From: Nocardioides sp. Root190
Lineage (GTDB): Bacteria > Actinomycetota > Actinomycetes > Propionibacteriales > Nocardioidaceae
Length of the DNA: 64,000 nt
Direction of reading: 5' to 3'
NCBI RefSeq assembly: GCF_001428565.1
Contig: NZ_LMIA01000012.1
Span: forward strand, 62,001-126,000
Made by a program: the position numbers and the translations under genes. Positions within the stretch are counted from its first letter, which is position 1. Each line of letters starts with the position of its first letter. Below the pieces are notes generated by a model that was not told the origin of the DNA, ran no database searches, and saw only the letters and a program-made list of their open reading frames with translations. Below, in pieces: positions 45,501-54,189 of this stretch.

Positions 45501-46366
45501 GCGCGCACCCGGGCCGCGCTCGGCACGCACTCGACGGTCAGCGGCAGGGCGCCGAAGCGCTCGCCGTCGGCGTAGCCGACGATGCCGGCGCAGGCGATGC
45601 TCACCCGGCGTACCCGGTGGCGTTCGAACTGCGGGTGCTCGACGTGGCGTCCGTCGAAGATCTTGGGGAAGGTGCGCACGAGTTCCACCCGACTGACCGG
45701 CTTGATGAGTACGACGTCGAGCAGCCCGTCGTCGAGCTCGGCGCCGTGAGCGATGCGCATGCCGCCGCCGAAGGACGGACCGTTGCCGACGGCGACCAGC
45801 ATCGCGTCGACCTGGCGCTCCTCGCCGTCGAGCTCCAGCGTGTAGTGCAGGGGCTTGAACGTGCGCAGCTCGGCGAGGGTCGCGATGCTGTAGCGCATCT
45901 GTCCCTTCGGCCACCGCATCCGGTTGGCCCGTTCGTTGACGACGGCGTCGAACCCCGCAGCGAGGACGCTGCCGAAGTACCGGTCGCCGATGCGTGCCAG
46001 ATCGATGGTGTGGGTGCTCCCGTTGATGATCTGCGACGCGGCAGCGCTGGCGTCGCCGAGCGGGATGTCGAAGGAGCGGGCGAGGTCGTTGCCCGTGCCG
46101 GCCGGGAGGATCCCGAGGGGTACGTCGGTCCCCGCGACGGCCTGGAGCGCGATGTTGACCATTCCGTCGCCACCGCAGACGACCAGGACGTCGGGCTTCT
46201 CCGCGACCGCGACCCGGGCGAGATCGAGAGCGTCCCCGGCGTCACGGCTGGAGAGTGCCGTGGTGCGCCAACCGGCCCCGTGGAAGCGCGGAAGCGCCTC
46301 GTCACGGATCTGCGCGGCACGCCCCTTGCCCGAGGTCGGGTTGGTCAGGACGACGGCTCGGGGCAC
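45497..46366 (-). CDS. dagK: Diacylglycerol kinase-family lipid kinase
   Basis: 289-residue DAGK-catalytic-domain protein. Nucleotide motifs are LTNPTSGKGRA (about 6-16) and VVCGGDGMVNIALQ; GILPAGTGNDLARS follows. It should phosphorylate diacylglycerol or a related lipid to recycle it into phospholipid synthesis. The GTG at 46366 puts the first strand (PRAVVLTNP) right at the N-terminus and is preceded by TAATCT as a possible -10 box, suggesting a leaderless message. A second GTG at 46405 would add 13 residues. It ends over the helY start. Confidence 0.87.
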   Translation of the reverse strand: MPRAVVLTNPTSGKGRAAQIRDEALPRFHGAGWRTTALSSRDAGDALDLARVAVAEKPDVLVVCGGDGMVNIALQAVAGTDVPLGILPAGTGNDLARSFDIPLGDASAAASQIINGSTHTIDLARIGDRYFGSVLAAGFDAVVNERANRMRWPKGQMRYSIATLAELRTFKPLHYTLELDGEERQVDAMLVAVGNGPSFGGGMRIAHGAELDDGLLDVVLIKPVSRVELVRTFPKIFDGRHVEHPQFERHRVRRVSIACAGIVGYADGERFGALPLTVECVPSAARVRA

Positions 46367-46405
46367 AGGGTGAAGATTAGAGGACGGCCCGTGGCGACCC
46401 GCCAC

Positions 46406-47251
46406 TCAGATCTCGCTGATGTCGCTGATCTCGTCGGGCGAGAGTCCGGCATTGATCCGCTTGCGGTCGCGACGACGGTCGTTGAAGCGGGCGATGACCT
46501 CGGAGACGAGGAAAAGGATCACCATCGGGATCGCCATGAAGCTCATCGTGAACGGGTCGCCGGACGGGGTCATCACGGCAGCGAAGATGAACGAGCCGAC
46601 GATGATCCACGGTCGGTGGGCGCCCAGGCTCTTGCCCTTGACGACGCCGGCGAGGTTGAGCAGCACCACGAACACCGGGATCTCGAAGGCGATGCCGAAA
46701 CCGAGCAGGGTGCGCGTGAAGAACGAGAGGTAGTCGTTGAACTCGACGAGGTTGGTGAGATCGCCGGGGGTGAAGCCGATCAGGATCTCCAGGCCCTTGG
46801 GCAGCGTGAGGTAGCCCAGGATGATGCCGGCGAGGAACAGCGGTCCGGCGATGACGGCGAAGACGGCCGTCCACTTCTTCTCGCTCCGGTGCAGGCCCGG
46901 CAGGATGAAGGCCCAGATCTGGTAGAGCCAGATCGGGCTGGTGCCCACCAGCGCAGCCAGGCCGCAGAGCTTCAGGTAGAGCAGGAAACCACCGGCGGCG
47001 CCGCTGGTCGTCGCGATCGTGCGCTCCTCGCCCAGCGCCTCACGGGCCTGCTGGTAGGGCTCGTTGACGAAGGAGAAGATCGGGTCGAAGAAGAACAACG
47101 CGAGCACGAAGCCCAGCACGATCACGAACGCAGCCTTCAGCAGCCGCGCACGCAGCTCGCGAAGGTGGTCCGACAGAGCCATCCGGCCGTCCTGGCCGAC
47201 CGGATGGAGCGGCTTGCCCACGAACAGGCGAGCGACTCCGGTCAATGACAT
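46406..47251 (-). CDS. tatC: Sec-independent protein translocase TatC
   Basis: 281-residue multi-span protein with six helices. The N-terminal MALSDHLRELRARL motif and Glu in the cytoplasmic loop are the TatC twin-arginine recognition region. IWLYQIWAFILPGL and GIAFEIPVFVVLL are conserved. The C-terminal tail is charged. TatC with TatA exports folded proteins bearing twin-arginine signals. No tatB is nearby, as is common in actinobacteria. Start at 47251; tatA begins upstream in the same direction with a 39-bp gap. Confidence 0.94.
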   Translation of the reverse strand: MSLTGVARLFVGKPLHPVGQDGRMALSDHLRELRARLLKAAFVIVLGFVLALFFFDPIFSFVNEPYQQAREALGEERTIATTSGAAGGFLLYLKLCGLAALVGTSPIWLYQIWAFILPGLHRSEKKWTAVFAVIAGPLFLAGIILGYLTLPKGLEILIGFTPGDLTNLVEFNDYLSFFTRTLLGFGIAFEIPVFVVLLNLAGVVKGKSLGAHRPWIIVGSFIFAAVMTPSGDPFTMSFMAIPMVILFLVSEVIARFNDRRRDRKRINAGLSPDEISDISEI

Positions 47252-47290
47252 CTACGTGGTCCTGCGGGGAAGATCGCGCGAACGATCAGT

Positions 47291-47554
47291 TCAGACGTTC
47301 TTCTCGCGCTGCTCGTCGACGATCTCGCCCTCGGCGACCTCGTCGACCGGGCTCAGCTCGACCGTGGGCGGCGCGGGCGTGGCCGGCTTGTCGTCGTCGT
47401 CCTTGAGGCCCTTGGTCTCGGCCTTGAAGATGCGCAGCGCCTGGCCGGTGCCGCGCGCGAGGTCAGGGAGCTTCGCCGCACCGAACACGAGGATCACGAT
47501 GGCCAGAATGATGAGCCACTCGGCTCCCTGGGGCATTCCGATCAGGGCAGACAT
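47291..47554 (-). CDS. tatA: Twin-arginine translocase TatA
   Basis: 87-residue single-span protein. The N-terminal helix EWLIILAIVILVFGAAKLPD includes the FGAxKLPD hinge, then an amphipathic helix (LARGTGQALRIFKAETKGL) and an acidic tail. TatA polymerises to form the pore. ATG at 47554 is the likely start; a TTG at 47566 in frame is less convincing. It lies between pafC and tatC, as in mycobacteria. Confidence 0.93.
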   Translation of the reverse strand: MSALIGMPQGAEWLIILAIVILVFGAAKLPDLARGTGQALRIFKAETKGLKDDDDKPATPAPPTVELSPVDEVAEGEIVDEQREKNV

Positions 47555-47615
47555 CGTGGAGACCAACTCTCACTACTCGGGGGCTGTGACGAACAAGGAC
47601 CATGCTACGCCCCTG

Positions 47616-48635
47616 TCACTGGTAGAGGCTGAGGGTCTCCTGTGCAGCGTCGGTGAAAGCCTGGGTGAACTCATGGGGTCGCACGACCTCGGCGTGCGGC
47701 GCGAGGCGCAGCAGGAGCCGGACCAGCCAGCGTTGGTCGACCACCACGAGGTCGACCTCGGCACTGCCGTCCTCGTGGTCCCGCACGTCGCGGACCGGGT
47801 AGTACTCGGTGGCCCAGCGCGCCTCGGGACCCAGCCGGAGGGTGACCACGACCTGGTCGGGACCCTCCACGTCGCTGAACAGCCCGGAGCTCAGGTCGCG
47901 GGGCGGCTGCGGGTCGGTCGCCACGGCGGAGTCGAGGACGGCGTACTTGGTGATCCGGTCCAGCCGGAACAGGCGCTCTGCCCCGGCGCGGTGGCACCAG
48001 GCGTCGAGGTAGGTGAAGACGCCGTGCGACACGACACCGCGGGGGTCGACCACCCGCTCCGCCTCCTCGTCGCGGGAGGGCACGAAGTAGGTGATGCGCA
48101 CCTGACGGCCCTGCTCGACGGCCTCGTTGATCCGGTGGGTGAGGTCGACGGAGGCGACCTGCTGGGCGTCCCGCGGCGACGGCGTCACCTCGACGTGGGC
48201 TGCGCCACCGGTGGCTGCGGCGGCCTCGAGCTTGTCGAGCACGCGCGCGACCAGCGCGCCCGTGTCACCGGTGGAGGTGTCGCGCAGCATCCGCAGCGCC
48301 ACGATGATGGCCGATGCCTCGGTGGCGCTCAGGCGGAGCGGTCGGGCGAGGTAGTCGGCGTTCTCGACCCGGATCACCCCCTCGGTCAGCGGGCTGCCCG
48401 CCTCGCTCTGGATCGCATCCAGGTCCACATCGATGAGGTCGCCCGGAAGGCCGCCCGGGAGTCCGCACATGAACAGGACCTTGAGGTCGCGCAGCACCTG
48501 CTCGGAGGAGGTGCCCAGCAGCCGGGCCGCCTCGTCGAGCCGGACGCCGTCGCGGTGGTGCAGGAAGGGGACGAGGGTCAGCAGTCGGGCGACCTGGTCG
48601 CGGGCACCGGCGCTCGCCGGCGGGGTCCGGATCAC
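47616..48635 (-). CDS. pafC: PafC, WYL-domain transcriptional regulator
   Basis: 339-residue regulator with an N-terminal helix-turn-helix (RLDEAARLLGTSSEQVLRDL) and a WYL domain around VRITYFVPSRDEEAERVVDP, then a C-terminal WCX-type extension. With PafB it forms the PafBC factor, which in mycobacteria activates DNA-repair genes after damage. The GTG at 48635 overlaps the pafB stop (GTGA), so the two are made together; the longer frame to 48770 runs inside pafB. It is followed by tatA. Confidence 0.92.
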   Translation of the reverse strand: MIRTPPASAGARDQVARLLTLVPFLHHRDGVRLDEAARLLGTSSEQVLRDLKVLFMCGLPGGLPGDLIDVDLDAIQSEAGSPLTEGVIRVENADYLARPLRLSATEASAIIVALRMLRDTSTGDTGALVARVLDKLEAAAATGGAAHVEVTPSPRDAQQVASVDLTHRINEAVEQGRQVRITYFVPSRDEEAERVVDPRGVVSHGVFTYLDAWCHRAGAERLFRLDRITKYAVLDSAVATDPQPPRDLSSGLFSDVEGPDQVVVTLRLGPEARWATEYYPVRDVRDHEDGSAEVDLVVVDQRWLVRLLLRLAPHAEVVRPHEFTQAFTDAAQETLSLYQ

Positions 48636-49597
48636 CGGGTCACCAGCCCGAGGCGGTCGATCACGCGCTGGCGAACGGTGACGGGCTCGATGAGAACCAC
48701 GTCCGCGCCGTGGGCGAGCACGTCGTCGGCCAGCCCCATCTCCGGGCGGACGAGCTCGACGCGGTCCCATCCTGTGCGCTCGTCCGGTCCGGCGACGCCC
48801 ACGTCCACCCGCTCGGCGGACCGGCGGAAGGTCTGACCGGCTCCCTGGCGCACGAGCAGCACCACCGCGTGCTGGGGCATGGGCGGCGGAGCCAGGCGAC
48901 GGGCGATGTCGCGGACGTCGGTGTCCGGCGGGACGTCGTAGGCACCGGGCTGGCCCACGGTGCGTACGTCGCCCTGGACCCGGGAGAGCCGGAAGACCCG
49001 CTCTGCTCCACGGTCACGGTCGAAGCCGACGACGTACCAGCGCCCGCTGGAGCGCACGACTCCCCAGGGTTGCACCCGTCGGGTGCTCGGGGCGTCGGCG
49101 CCGGGCCGCTGGTAGTCGAAGCGGACTTCCTGGCGTTCGCAGACCGCGAGCCAGCAGGTCTCGAAGGCCGGCTCCTCGGCAGTCAGCAGCGGCTGGGCGA
49201 TGTCGAGGGCGTCGAGGTCGACGGCGATCCCGGACGCGGTGAGCTTGCGGACCGCGTCCGAGGTCGCCTGCGCCATCGTGGCGTGCTGCCACACCCGCGA
49301 CGCCAGCCCGACGACGGCCGCCTCCTCGGGCGTGAGCTCGATGTCCGGCAGCGCGAAGGCCTCCGGGGGGATGCGGTAGCCGACCTCGTCCTCGAACAGC
49401 GGGTCCACCGTCGCGACGTCGACCGGCACGCCGAGACTGCGCAGCTCGTCCTTGTCGCGCTCGAACATCTTCTCGAAGGCGTCCGGACGGGAGTCCGGGT
49501 ACAACAGCTCCCGGATCCGCTCCTTGGGAATCGGCCGGCGCTGGACCAGGAGCATGATCAGGAGGTTGAGCAGCCGCTCACTCTTCGGGGCAGGCAT
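48632..49597 (-). CDS. pafB: PafB, WYL-domain transcriptional regulator
   Basis: 321-residue partner of PafC. The N-terminal winged helix (SERLLNLLIMLLVQRRPIPK then ERIRELLY) is followed by a WYL domain with VRFDYQRPGADAPSTRRVQP and WGVVRSSGRWYVVGFD. It lies in the order pafA-FKBP-pafB-pafC-tatA-tatC typical of actinobacteria. ATG at 49597 gives the family N-terminus. An FKBP gene lies 21 bp upstream. Confidence 0.92.
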   Translation of the reverse strand: MPAPKSERLLNLLIMLLVQRRPIPKERIRELLYPDSRPDAFEKMFERDKDELRSLGVPVDVATVDPLFEDEVGYRIPPEAFALPDIELTPEEAAVVGLASRVWQHATMAQATSDAVRKLTASGIAVDLDALDIAQPLLTAEEPAFETCWLAVCERQEVRFDYQRPGADAPSTRRVQPWGVVRSSGRWYVVGFDRDRGAERVFRLSRVQGDVRTVGQPGAYDVPPDTDVRDIARRLAPPPMPQHAVVLLVRQGAGQTFRRSAERVDVGVAGPDERTGWDRVELVRPEMGLADDVLAHGADVVLIEPVTVRQRVIDRLGLVTR

Positions 49598-49618
49598 GGG
49601 TCGATTCTGCCCGCCGGA

Positions 49619-50719
49619 CTACTCGGAGGGAGTGGCAGAGGGGCTGGCGGTGTCGCTGGCGGAGTCACTGGCCGACTCGCTTGCCGCGGGCTCGGGCTCC
49701 GGGGCGGGCTCCACGTCGGACACGTCGAGGATGTCGACGATGAAGTAGAGCGTGGAGTTCGCCGGGATGTCCTCGCCCTGGGCCTCCGCGCCGTAGCCGA
49801 GCTTCGGCGGGATCTGCAGCAGCACGCGGCTGCCGACCGGAAGACCCACCAGGCCCTGGGACCAGCCCTCGACGACGGATGCCTGCTCGCCGCCGATGAC
49901 GGCCTCGAGGCCGGTGCCCTTGCTGAAGCTCTCGTCGAACGGCTTCTCGCCGGCCGGGATCTGGCCGAGGTAGCTCGCGAGGATCTTCTGACCGCTCTTG
50001 ACGACCGGGCCGGTGCCCTTGATCAGGGTCGCGACCTCGAGCTTGCCCGACGGCTTCGGCGTACCGGTGAAGTCAAGGCTGCTGGGAACACCCTCGGCCT
50101 CGACGATCGCGGGTGCCCAGGCCGGCGGCGCCGCCTCGGTGCCCTCGGGGCCTGCGATCGCGGTGAGGTCGGCGACGAAGAGCAGGCCGTCCTCGTTGCC
50201 GATGTCGTTGGCGACCATGAACTGCGAGACCTGCGCGTTGCCGAGGAAGTCGCCGAGGAGCGTGTCGCTGCCGACGGTGACCGCGATCCGGCTGCCGATC
50301 TTCTGGCCGGGCTCGATCTCGTCCTTGACGGCCTGGGTGAGCAGGTCGGCGATGCTCTGCGGGTCCTCGGTGCCACCGACCTTGATCAGGGTGCCGACGT
50401 TGTAGTCCTTGTCGTCCTCGTCGAGGAACGTCGAGTAGGACACCTCGTGGGTGTAGCCGTTGGTCAGCGAGTAGTTGACCAGCACCACGTCGCCCTTGGC
50501 GACCTCGGGGCCGTCGCCCTCCTCGATCACCTTGGACTCCGCGTCGCCTGCGGCGAGCGTGCCCTTCCAGTCGAGCTCGGGCGCCTCACCGACACCGCCG
50601 CTCACCGAGACGGCGTCGAAGCCCTCGAGGCTGGAGTCGTCGTTGCCACAGGCCGCCAGCGCCAGGGACGCAGGCAGCAGGGCAGTCAGGAAAAGGGCGG
50701 AGGGTCGTCGCAGGCGCAT
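49619..50719 (-). CDS. Exported FKBP-type peptidyl-prolyl isomerase, lipoprotein
   Basis: 366-residue lipoprotein. The signal peptide ends in Leu-Ala-Ala-Cys (about residue 24). Two FKBP-like domains follow: the first (about 60-180) with VAKGDVVLVNYSLTNG is diverged, and the second ends in LVGLPVGSRVLLQIPPKLGYG and NSTLYFIVDILDV, the active FKBP pattern. The tail is Ser/Pro/Glu-rich. ATG at 50719 is preferred; TTG 50731 and GTG 50725 precede it in frame. It sits between pafA and pafB as in other actinobacteria; its link to the proteasome is positional only. Confidence 0.88.
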   Translation of the reverse strand: MRLRRPSALFLTALLPASLALAACGNDDSSLEGFDAVSVSGGVGEAPELDWKGTLAAGDAESKVIEEGDGPEVAKGDVVLVNYSLTNGYTHEVSYSTFLDEDDKDYNVGTLIKVGGTEDPQSIADLLTQAVKDEIEPGQKIGSRIAVTVGSDTLLGDFLGNAQVSQFMVANDIGNEDGLLFVADLTAIAGPEGTEAAPPAWAPAIVEAEGVPSSLDFTGTPKPSGKLEVATLIKGTGPVVKSGQKILASYLGQIPAGEKPFDESFSKGTGLEAVIGGEQASVVEGWSQGLVGLPVGSRVLLQIPPKLGYGAEAQGEDIPANSTLYFIVDILDVSDVEPAPEPEPAASESASDSASDTASPSATPSE

Positions 50720-50740
50720 CGGCACGCGCAAACCTTACCG

Positions 50741-50760
50741 ACTCCCCCTGAGTGGGGAGT
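50741..50760. terminator. Hairpin between pafA and the FKBP gene
   Basis: actcccc (50741-50747) pairs with ggggagt (50754-50760) around a 6-nt loop, starting 9 bp past the pafA stop on the minus strand. It could end or slow pafA transcription, or lie in the FKBP leader, since the FKBP start is only 22 bp further. No T-run. Weak to moderate stem. Confidence 0.4.
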
Positions 50761-50769
50761 AAGTGCGGC

Positions 50770-52131
50770 CTACATCCCGTCGATGAGGCGCTGCACGCGT
50801 TCGTCGTAGGCCCGGAACGGGTCCTTGCACAGGACGGTCCGCTGCGCCTGGTCGTTGAGCTTCAGGTGCACCCAGTCGACCGTGAAGTCACGTCGGCGCT
50901 CCTGCGCACGGCGGATGAACTCGCCCCGCAGACGTGCCCGCGTGTTCTGCGGCGGGACGGACTTGGCCTCGAAGATCTTCAGGTCGCTGGTGACACGGGT
51001 GACCGCCCCGCGCTTCTCCAGCAGGTAGTAGAGACCGCGGTTGCGGTGGATGTCGTGGTAGGCGAGGTCGAGCTGCGCGACGCGGGCATGGCTCATCGGG
51101 ATGCCGTGCTTGGCGCGGTACCGGTCGATCAGCTTCCACTTGATGACCCAGTCGATCTCACGGTCGACCAGGCCGAGGTCGTCGGACTCCACGGCCTTGA
51201 TCGTGCGCTCCCACAGGTCCAGGGACCGCTCGATGACGGGCGTGGCGATGCCGCGCCGGTCGACGAAGTCGCGCGCTCGGGTGAGGTACTCCGACTGGAT
51301 GTCCAGCGCACTGGCCTCGCGACCGTTCGCGAGGCGGACCTTGCGCCGGCCGGTGACGTCGTGCGCGATCTCGCGGATCGCCCGGATCGGGTTCTCCATC
51401 GTGAGGTCGCGCATCACCACGCCCTCCTCGATCATCCGCAGCACCAGGTCGCACGAGGCGACCTTGAGCATCGTGGTCGTCTCGCTCATGTTGGAGTCGC
51501 CCACGATGACGTGCAGCCGGCGGTACTTCTCCGCGTCCGCGTGCGGCTCGTCGCGGGTGTTGATGATCGGGCGGCTGCGCGTCGTCGCGCTGCTCACGCC
51601 CTCCCAGATGTGTTCAGCCCGCTGGCTGACCGAGTAGGTCGTGCCGCGAGGAGTCTGGGTCACCTTCCCGGCACCCACGATGATCTGCCGCGTCACCAGG
51701 AACGGGATCAGCACGTCGGCGAGCTTGGAGAACTCCCCCGCCCGGCTCACCAGGTAGTTCTCGTGGCACCCGTAGGAGTTGCCGGCCGAGTCGGTGTTGT
51801 TCTTGAACAGGTAGATGTCGCCCGCAATGCCCTCGTCGTGGAGACGCTGCTCCGCATCGAGCAACAGACCCTCGAGCACCCGCTCGCCCGCCTTGTCGTG
51901 CGTCACCAGCTCCATGATGTCGTCGCACTCGGGTGTGGCGTACTCCGGGTGGCTGCCCACGTCGAGGTACAACCGGGCACCGTTGCGCAGGAAGACGTTG
52001 CTCGACCTTCCCCAGCTGACGACCTTGCGGAACAGGTAGCGGGCGACCTCGTCAGGACTGAGCCTGCGCTGTCCCCGGAACGTGCACGTGACGCCGTACT
52101 CGTTCTCGATACCGAAGATTCGGCGGTCCAT
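50770..52131 (-). CDS. pafA: Pup-protein ligase PafA
   Basis: 453-residue ligase of the glutamine-synthetase-like carboxylate-amine family. It joins the C-terminal Glu of Pup to lysines of target proteins, using ATP. It opens MDRRIFGIENEYGVTCTF; the catalytic loop is LYLDVGSHPEYATPE, with the Asp needed for catalysis. NPIRAIREIAHDV and PQNTRARLRGEFI mark PafA rather than Dop. The open frame runs back to 52221 through palindrome copy 2, but the true start is at 52131. The next gene upstream is the nuclease-like gene, not prcA, which is unusual. Confidence 0.95.
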   Translation of the reverse strand: MDRRIFGIENEYGVTCTFRGQRRLSPDEVARYLFRKVVSWGRSSNVFLRNGARLYLDVGSHPEYATPECDDIMELVTHDKAGERVLEGLLLDAEQRLHDEGIAGDIYLFKNNTDSAGNSYGCHENYLVSRAGEFSKLADVLIPFLVTRQIIVGAGKVTQTPRGTTYSVSQRAEHIWEGVSSATTRSRPIINTRDEPHADAEKYRRLHVIVGDSNMSETTTMLKVASCDLVLRMIEEGVVMRDLTMENPIRAIREIAHDVTGRRKVRLANGREASALDIQSEYLTRARDFVDRRGIATPVIERSLDLWERTIKAVESDDLGLVDREIDWVIKWKLIDRYRAKHGIPMSHARVAQLDLAYHDIHRNRGLYYLLEKRGAVTRVTSDLKIFEAKSVPPQNTRARLRGEFIRRAQERRRDFTVDWVHLKLNDQAQRTVLCKDPFRAYDERVQRLIDGM

Positions 52132-52184
52132 GTGGGAACAGTACTGCCGAGGGGGTGATCGGGTGGGGAAGGACGCGGAACGGG

Positions 52185-52247
52185 TGCGGTTTGGTCCCAA
52201 ACCGCAACGATACGGGCTCAACTCATGCAGTTCGTGCCCATTCGACG
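52185..52247. repeat. Paired-palindrome element, copy 2 (second half degenerate)
   Basis: First half is intact: TGCGGTTTGG-TC-CCAAACCGCA at 52185-52206. At the position expected for the second half (52226-52247, centre 41 bp away) the sequence matches the consensus at only 13 of 22 bases (tgcagttcgtgcccattcg and on). This half lies in the last codons of the nuclease-like gene, and may have been altered by, or recruited into, the coding sequence. The linker is 52207-52225. The unit lies between the pafA start and the nuclease-like gene. Confidence 0.75.
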
Positions 52248-53182
52248 GGGTTGGTCGACCGGTACCAACGGTTCATGATTCGGGCCCGTCCGGTCTCCGA
52301 GTACAGCGAGTCTCCGACCATCGACCGCCACACGCGGAGCCGGCGCACCTGATGACTTCGCCCGAGCAGCGAATCGAACTCGTGCATCAGGACCGCCGGG
52401 TGATTGAGCAGGTCGTCCAGCGTGTAGCCCCTTCTCGTGTACGACGCCGCGGCGATCGCTCGTTCCCTGCGGAGGTCCTTGCGGTGGGTCGACGCCCGCC
52501 GGTGACCAGCTCCGTCGTACTCGTGAAGGTTCTGGGTCCCGGTCACGAGCAGGTCGGCTCGCGCGACGAAGCGGCCGTCGACCACGATGTCGACCTGCGA
52601 CCTGGTCGGCACCTCCATGGCGTCGTGGAACTTGCGCAGCAGCGTCTCCCCCGGTGACTCGGCCTTGCCGTCGCGGCCAGCCCACACCCTGGCAAGGCGT
52701 CGTACGCCCGGCCGCCGGGAGTTGAGGACGGGCGCCATCAGCTCCTCGTTGACGTGACCGAGTCGGACGGCTGAATCGACCATGATGGCGAGGTCGAGAT
52801 CGCCGAGGTCGCGCGCGGCTCTGAGGAGGATCTCCTCAGGCGCCTCGACCGGAAGTCCGTCGACGACCAGACCACCGGACTCGTGGGTCAGTCGCGCACA
52901 GATCAGACCGGGCCGGCGGGGCCGCTTCGAATCGCGAACCGCCACGAAGAACGGCACGTGTTCAGGAAGGTTCGGCAACTTCCAGCCCAGCAGTCGCGCT
53001 CCCGTCACGTGGGTGAACTTCGCCCCGCCCGGCAGGATCAGAGCAAGTGCCGACAGGTCGAGCAGGAAGTTCGCGCGCTCCGACAGCTCAGGGGTCTCCG
53101 GGCGGTACAGGCCATGCAGCACACGCTGATGGCCTGCCACACGCACCTCACCGCGAATGGCCCCGTCCGGTCCGACTTCCAT
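52223..53182 (-). CDS. Vsr/DUF559-like PD-(D/E)XK nuclease-fold protein with AbiEi-like N-terminus
   Basis: 319-residue protein. Residues about 58-70 (HVTGARLLGWKLP) resemble the antitoxin-like or promoter-binding start of AbiEi/DUF559 proteins. Residues 205-230 carry a nuclease-type core, with Asp210 in ARADLL and Glu221-Tyr-Asp-Gly plus His227 in HEYDGAGH, then RRASTHRKDLRRERAI. That pattern is the DUF559/Vsr active-site neighbourhood. Nocardioides genomes often carry such genes, with no proven role. It lies between prcA and pafA and is bracketed by paired palindromes (52185 and 53291). Upstream, tgtggagaa (53236-53244) resembles a DnaA box. Confidence 0.7.
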   Translation of the reverse strand: MEVGPDGAIRGEVRVAGHQRVLHGLYRPETPELSERANFLLDLSALALILPGGAKFTHVTGARLLGWKLPNLPEHVPFFVAVRDSKRPRRPGLICARLTHESGGLVVDGLPVEAPEEILLRAARDLGDLDLAIMVDSAVRLGHVNEELMAPVLNSRRPGVRRLARVWAGRDGKAESPGETLLRKFHDAMEVPTRSQVDIVVDGRFVARADLLVTGTQNLHEYDGAGHRRASTHRKDLRRERAIAAASYTRRGYTLDDLLNHPAVLMHEFDSLLGRSHQVRRLRVWRSMVGDSLYSETGRARIMNRWYRSTNPVEWARTA

Positions 53183-53290
53183 GCGGCTCAGGATTCGTCG
53201 TCGGGACGGCCTGGCTCAACCCCTCAACGACGGGCTGTGGAGAACCTGCCGCGCCAGCCTTCCTGTGGATCGCGGAGGGTCGCTCGACGG

Positions 53291-53356
53291 TGCGGTTTGG
53301 TCCCAAACCGCGTCGTGGAGCTCTGGATCGTTGCGGTTTGGGACCAAACCGCAACG
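53291..53356. repeat. Paired-palindrome element, copy 3
   Basis: First half 53291-53312 has arms TGCGGTTTGG and CCAAACCGCG around TC, one base off consensus in its last position. The second half 53332-53353 is perfect, arms around GA, extended to 13-bp arms by CGT/ACG (53329-53356). The centres are 41 bp apart. The 19-bp linker (53313-53331) contains gagctc, itself palindromic. The unit begins 8 bp past the prcA stop on the minus strand and lies upstream of the nuclease-like gene start. Confidence 0.88.
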
Positions 53357-53364
53357 ACAACGGC

Positions 53365-54189
53365 TCAGCTCAGCGGCGGAGCCACCGGCGGCTCACCACC
53401 AGCATCACCAGGCAGATCAGCAGGCAGATCAGTCGGAGTCTCCGAGGAGTGCACGGCCGGCGCGGTCTCTGACGGACCACGGTCGGCGAGCACCTCGGCC
53501 AGCTTCGCGGGCAGGATCCGGCGGAACTTGCGGGGCTGGACGCGGGTACGGTCCAGCACGGCGACCTCGAGGTCCTCGACGGGGATGACCCGGTCCTGGA
53601 CCTCGCCGCGCTCGTTGGCAGTGTGGCCGAGCGCGGCGACGGCGACGTGCAGCGCGTCAGCGAGGTCGGCACCGTCGGTGTAGTGCTCCTTGAGGTAGGA
53701 CGACACGGTGTCGGCGTCGCCGCCCATCGCCGCGTAGCCGTGCTCGTCGGCGACCCTGCCCTCGTAGGTGAGGCGGTAGATCTGGTCGTCAGCGGCGGTG
53801 GCGCCGATCTCGGCGACGAAGATCTCGACCTCGTAGGGCTTCTCGCCGCCCGAGGAGAAGATCGTGCCGAGGGTCTGGGCGTACGCGTTGGCCAGGCCGC
53901 GGCCGGTCACGTCACGGCGGTCGTAGGAATAGCCGCGCATGTCGGCGAGCCGGACGCCGGCGATGCGGAGGTTCTCGAACTCGTTGTAGCGACCGACGGC
54001 CGCGAACGCGAGCCGGTCGTAGAGCTCGGAGACCTTGTGGAGCGCCTTGGACGGGTTCTCGGTGACGAGGAGTACGCCGTCGGCGTACTGCACCGCGACG
54101 AGCGAGCGTCCGCGCGAGATGCCCTTGCGGGCGAAGTCCGCCCGGTCCTTCATCAGCTGCTCGGGCGAGACGTAGAACGGCGTGCTCAT
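53365..54189 (-). CDS. prcA: Proteasome alpha subunit
   Basis: 274-residue alpha subunit of the 20S core, forming the outer rings. It opens STPFYVSPEQLMKDRADFAR KGISRGRS (given in parts), typical of actinobacterial PrcA, which gates entry and docks ARC. VEIFVAEIG and YRLTYEGRVADEHGYAAMGG match the family. The tail after about residue 245 is low complexity. The start overlaps prcB (ATGA). The next gene downstream is the nuclease-like gene, after palindrome copy 3. Confidence 0.95.
   Translation of the reverse strand: MSTPFYVSPEQLMKDRADFARKGISRGRSLVAVQYADGVLLVTENPSKALHKVSELYDRLAFAAVGRYNEFENLRIAGVRLADMRGYSYDRRDVTGRGLANAYAQTLGTIFSSGGEKPYEVEIFVAEIGATAADDQIYRLTYEGRVADEHGYAAMGGDADTVSSYLKEHYTDGADLADALHVAVAALGHTANERGEVQDRVIPVEDLEVAVLDRTRVQPRKFRRILPAKLAEVLADRGPSETAPAVHSSETPTDLPADLPGDAGGEPPVAPPLS

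Noticed and set aside
53236..53272. Origin of replication from two DnaA-box-like motifs
   Set aside because: Only two imperfect boxes, no dnaA, dnaN or AT-rich unwinding region nearby.
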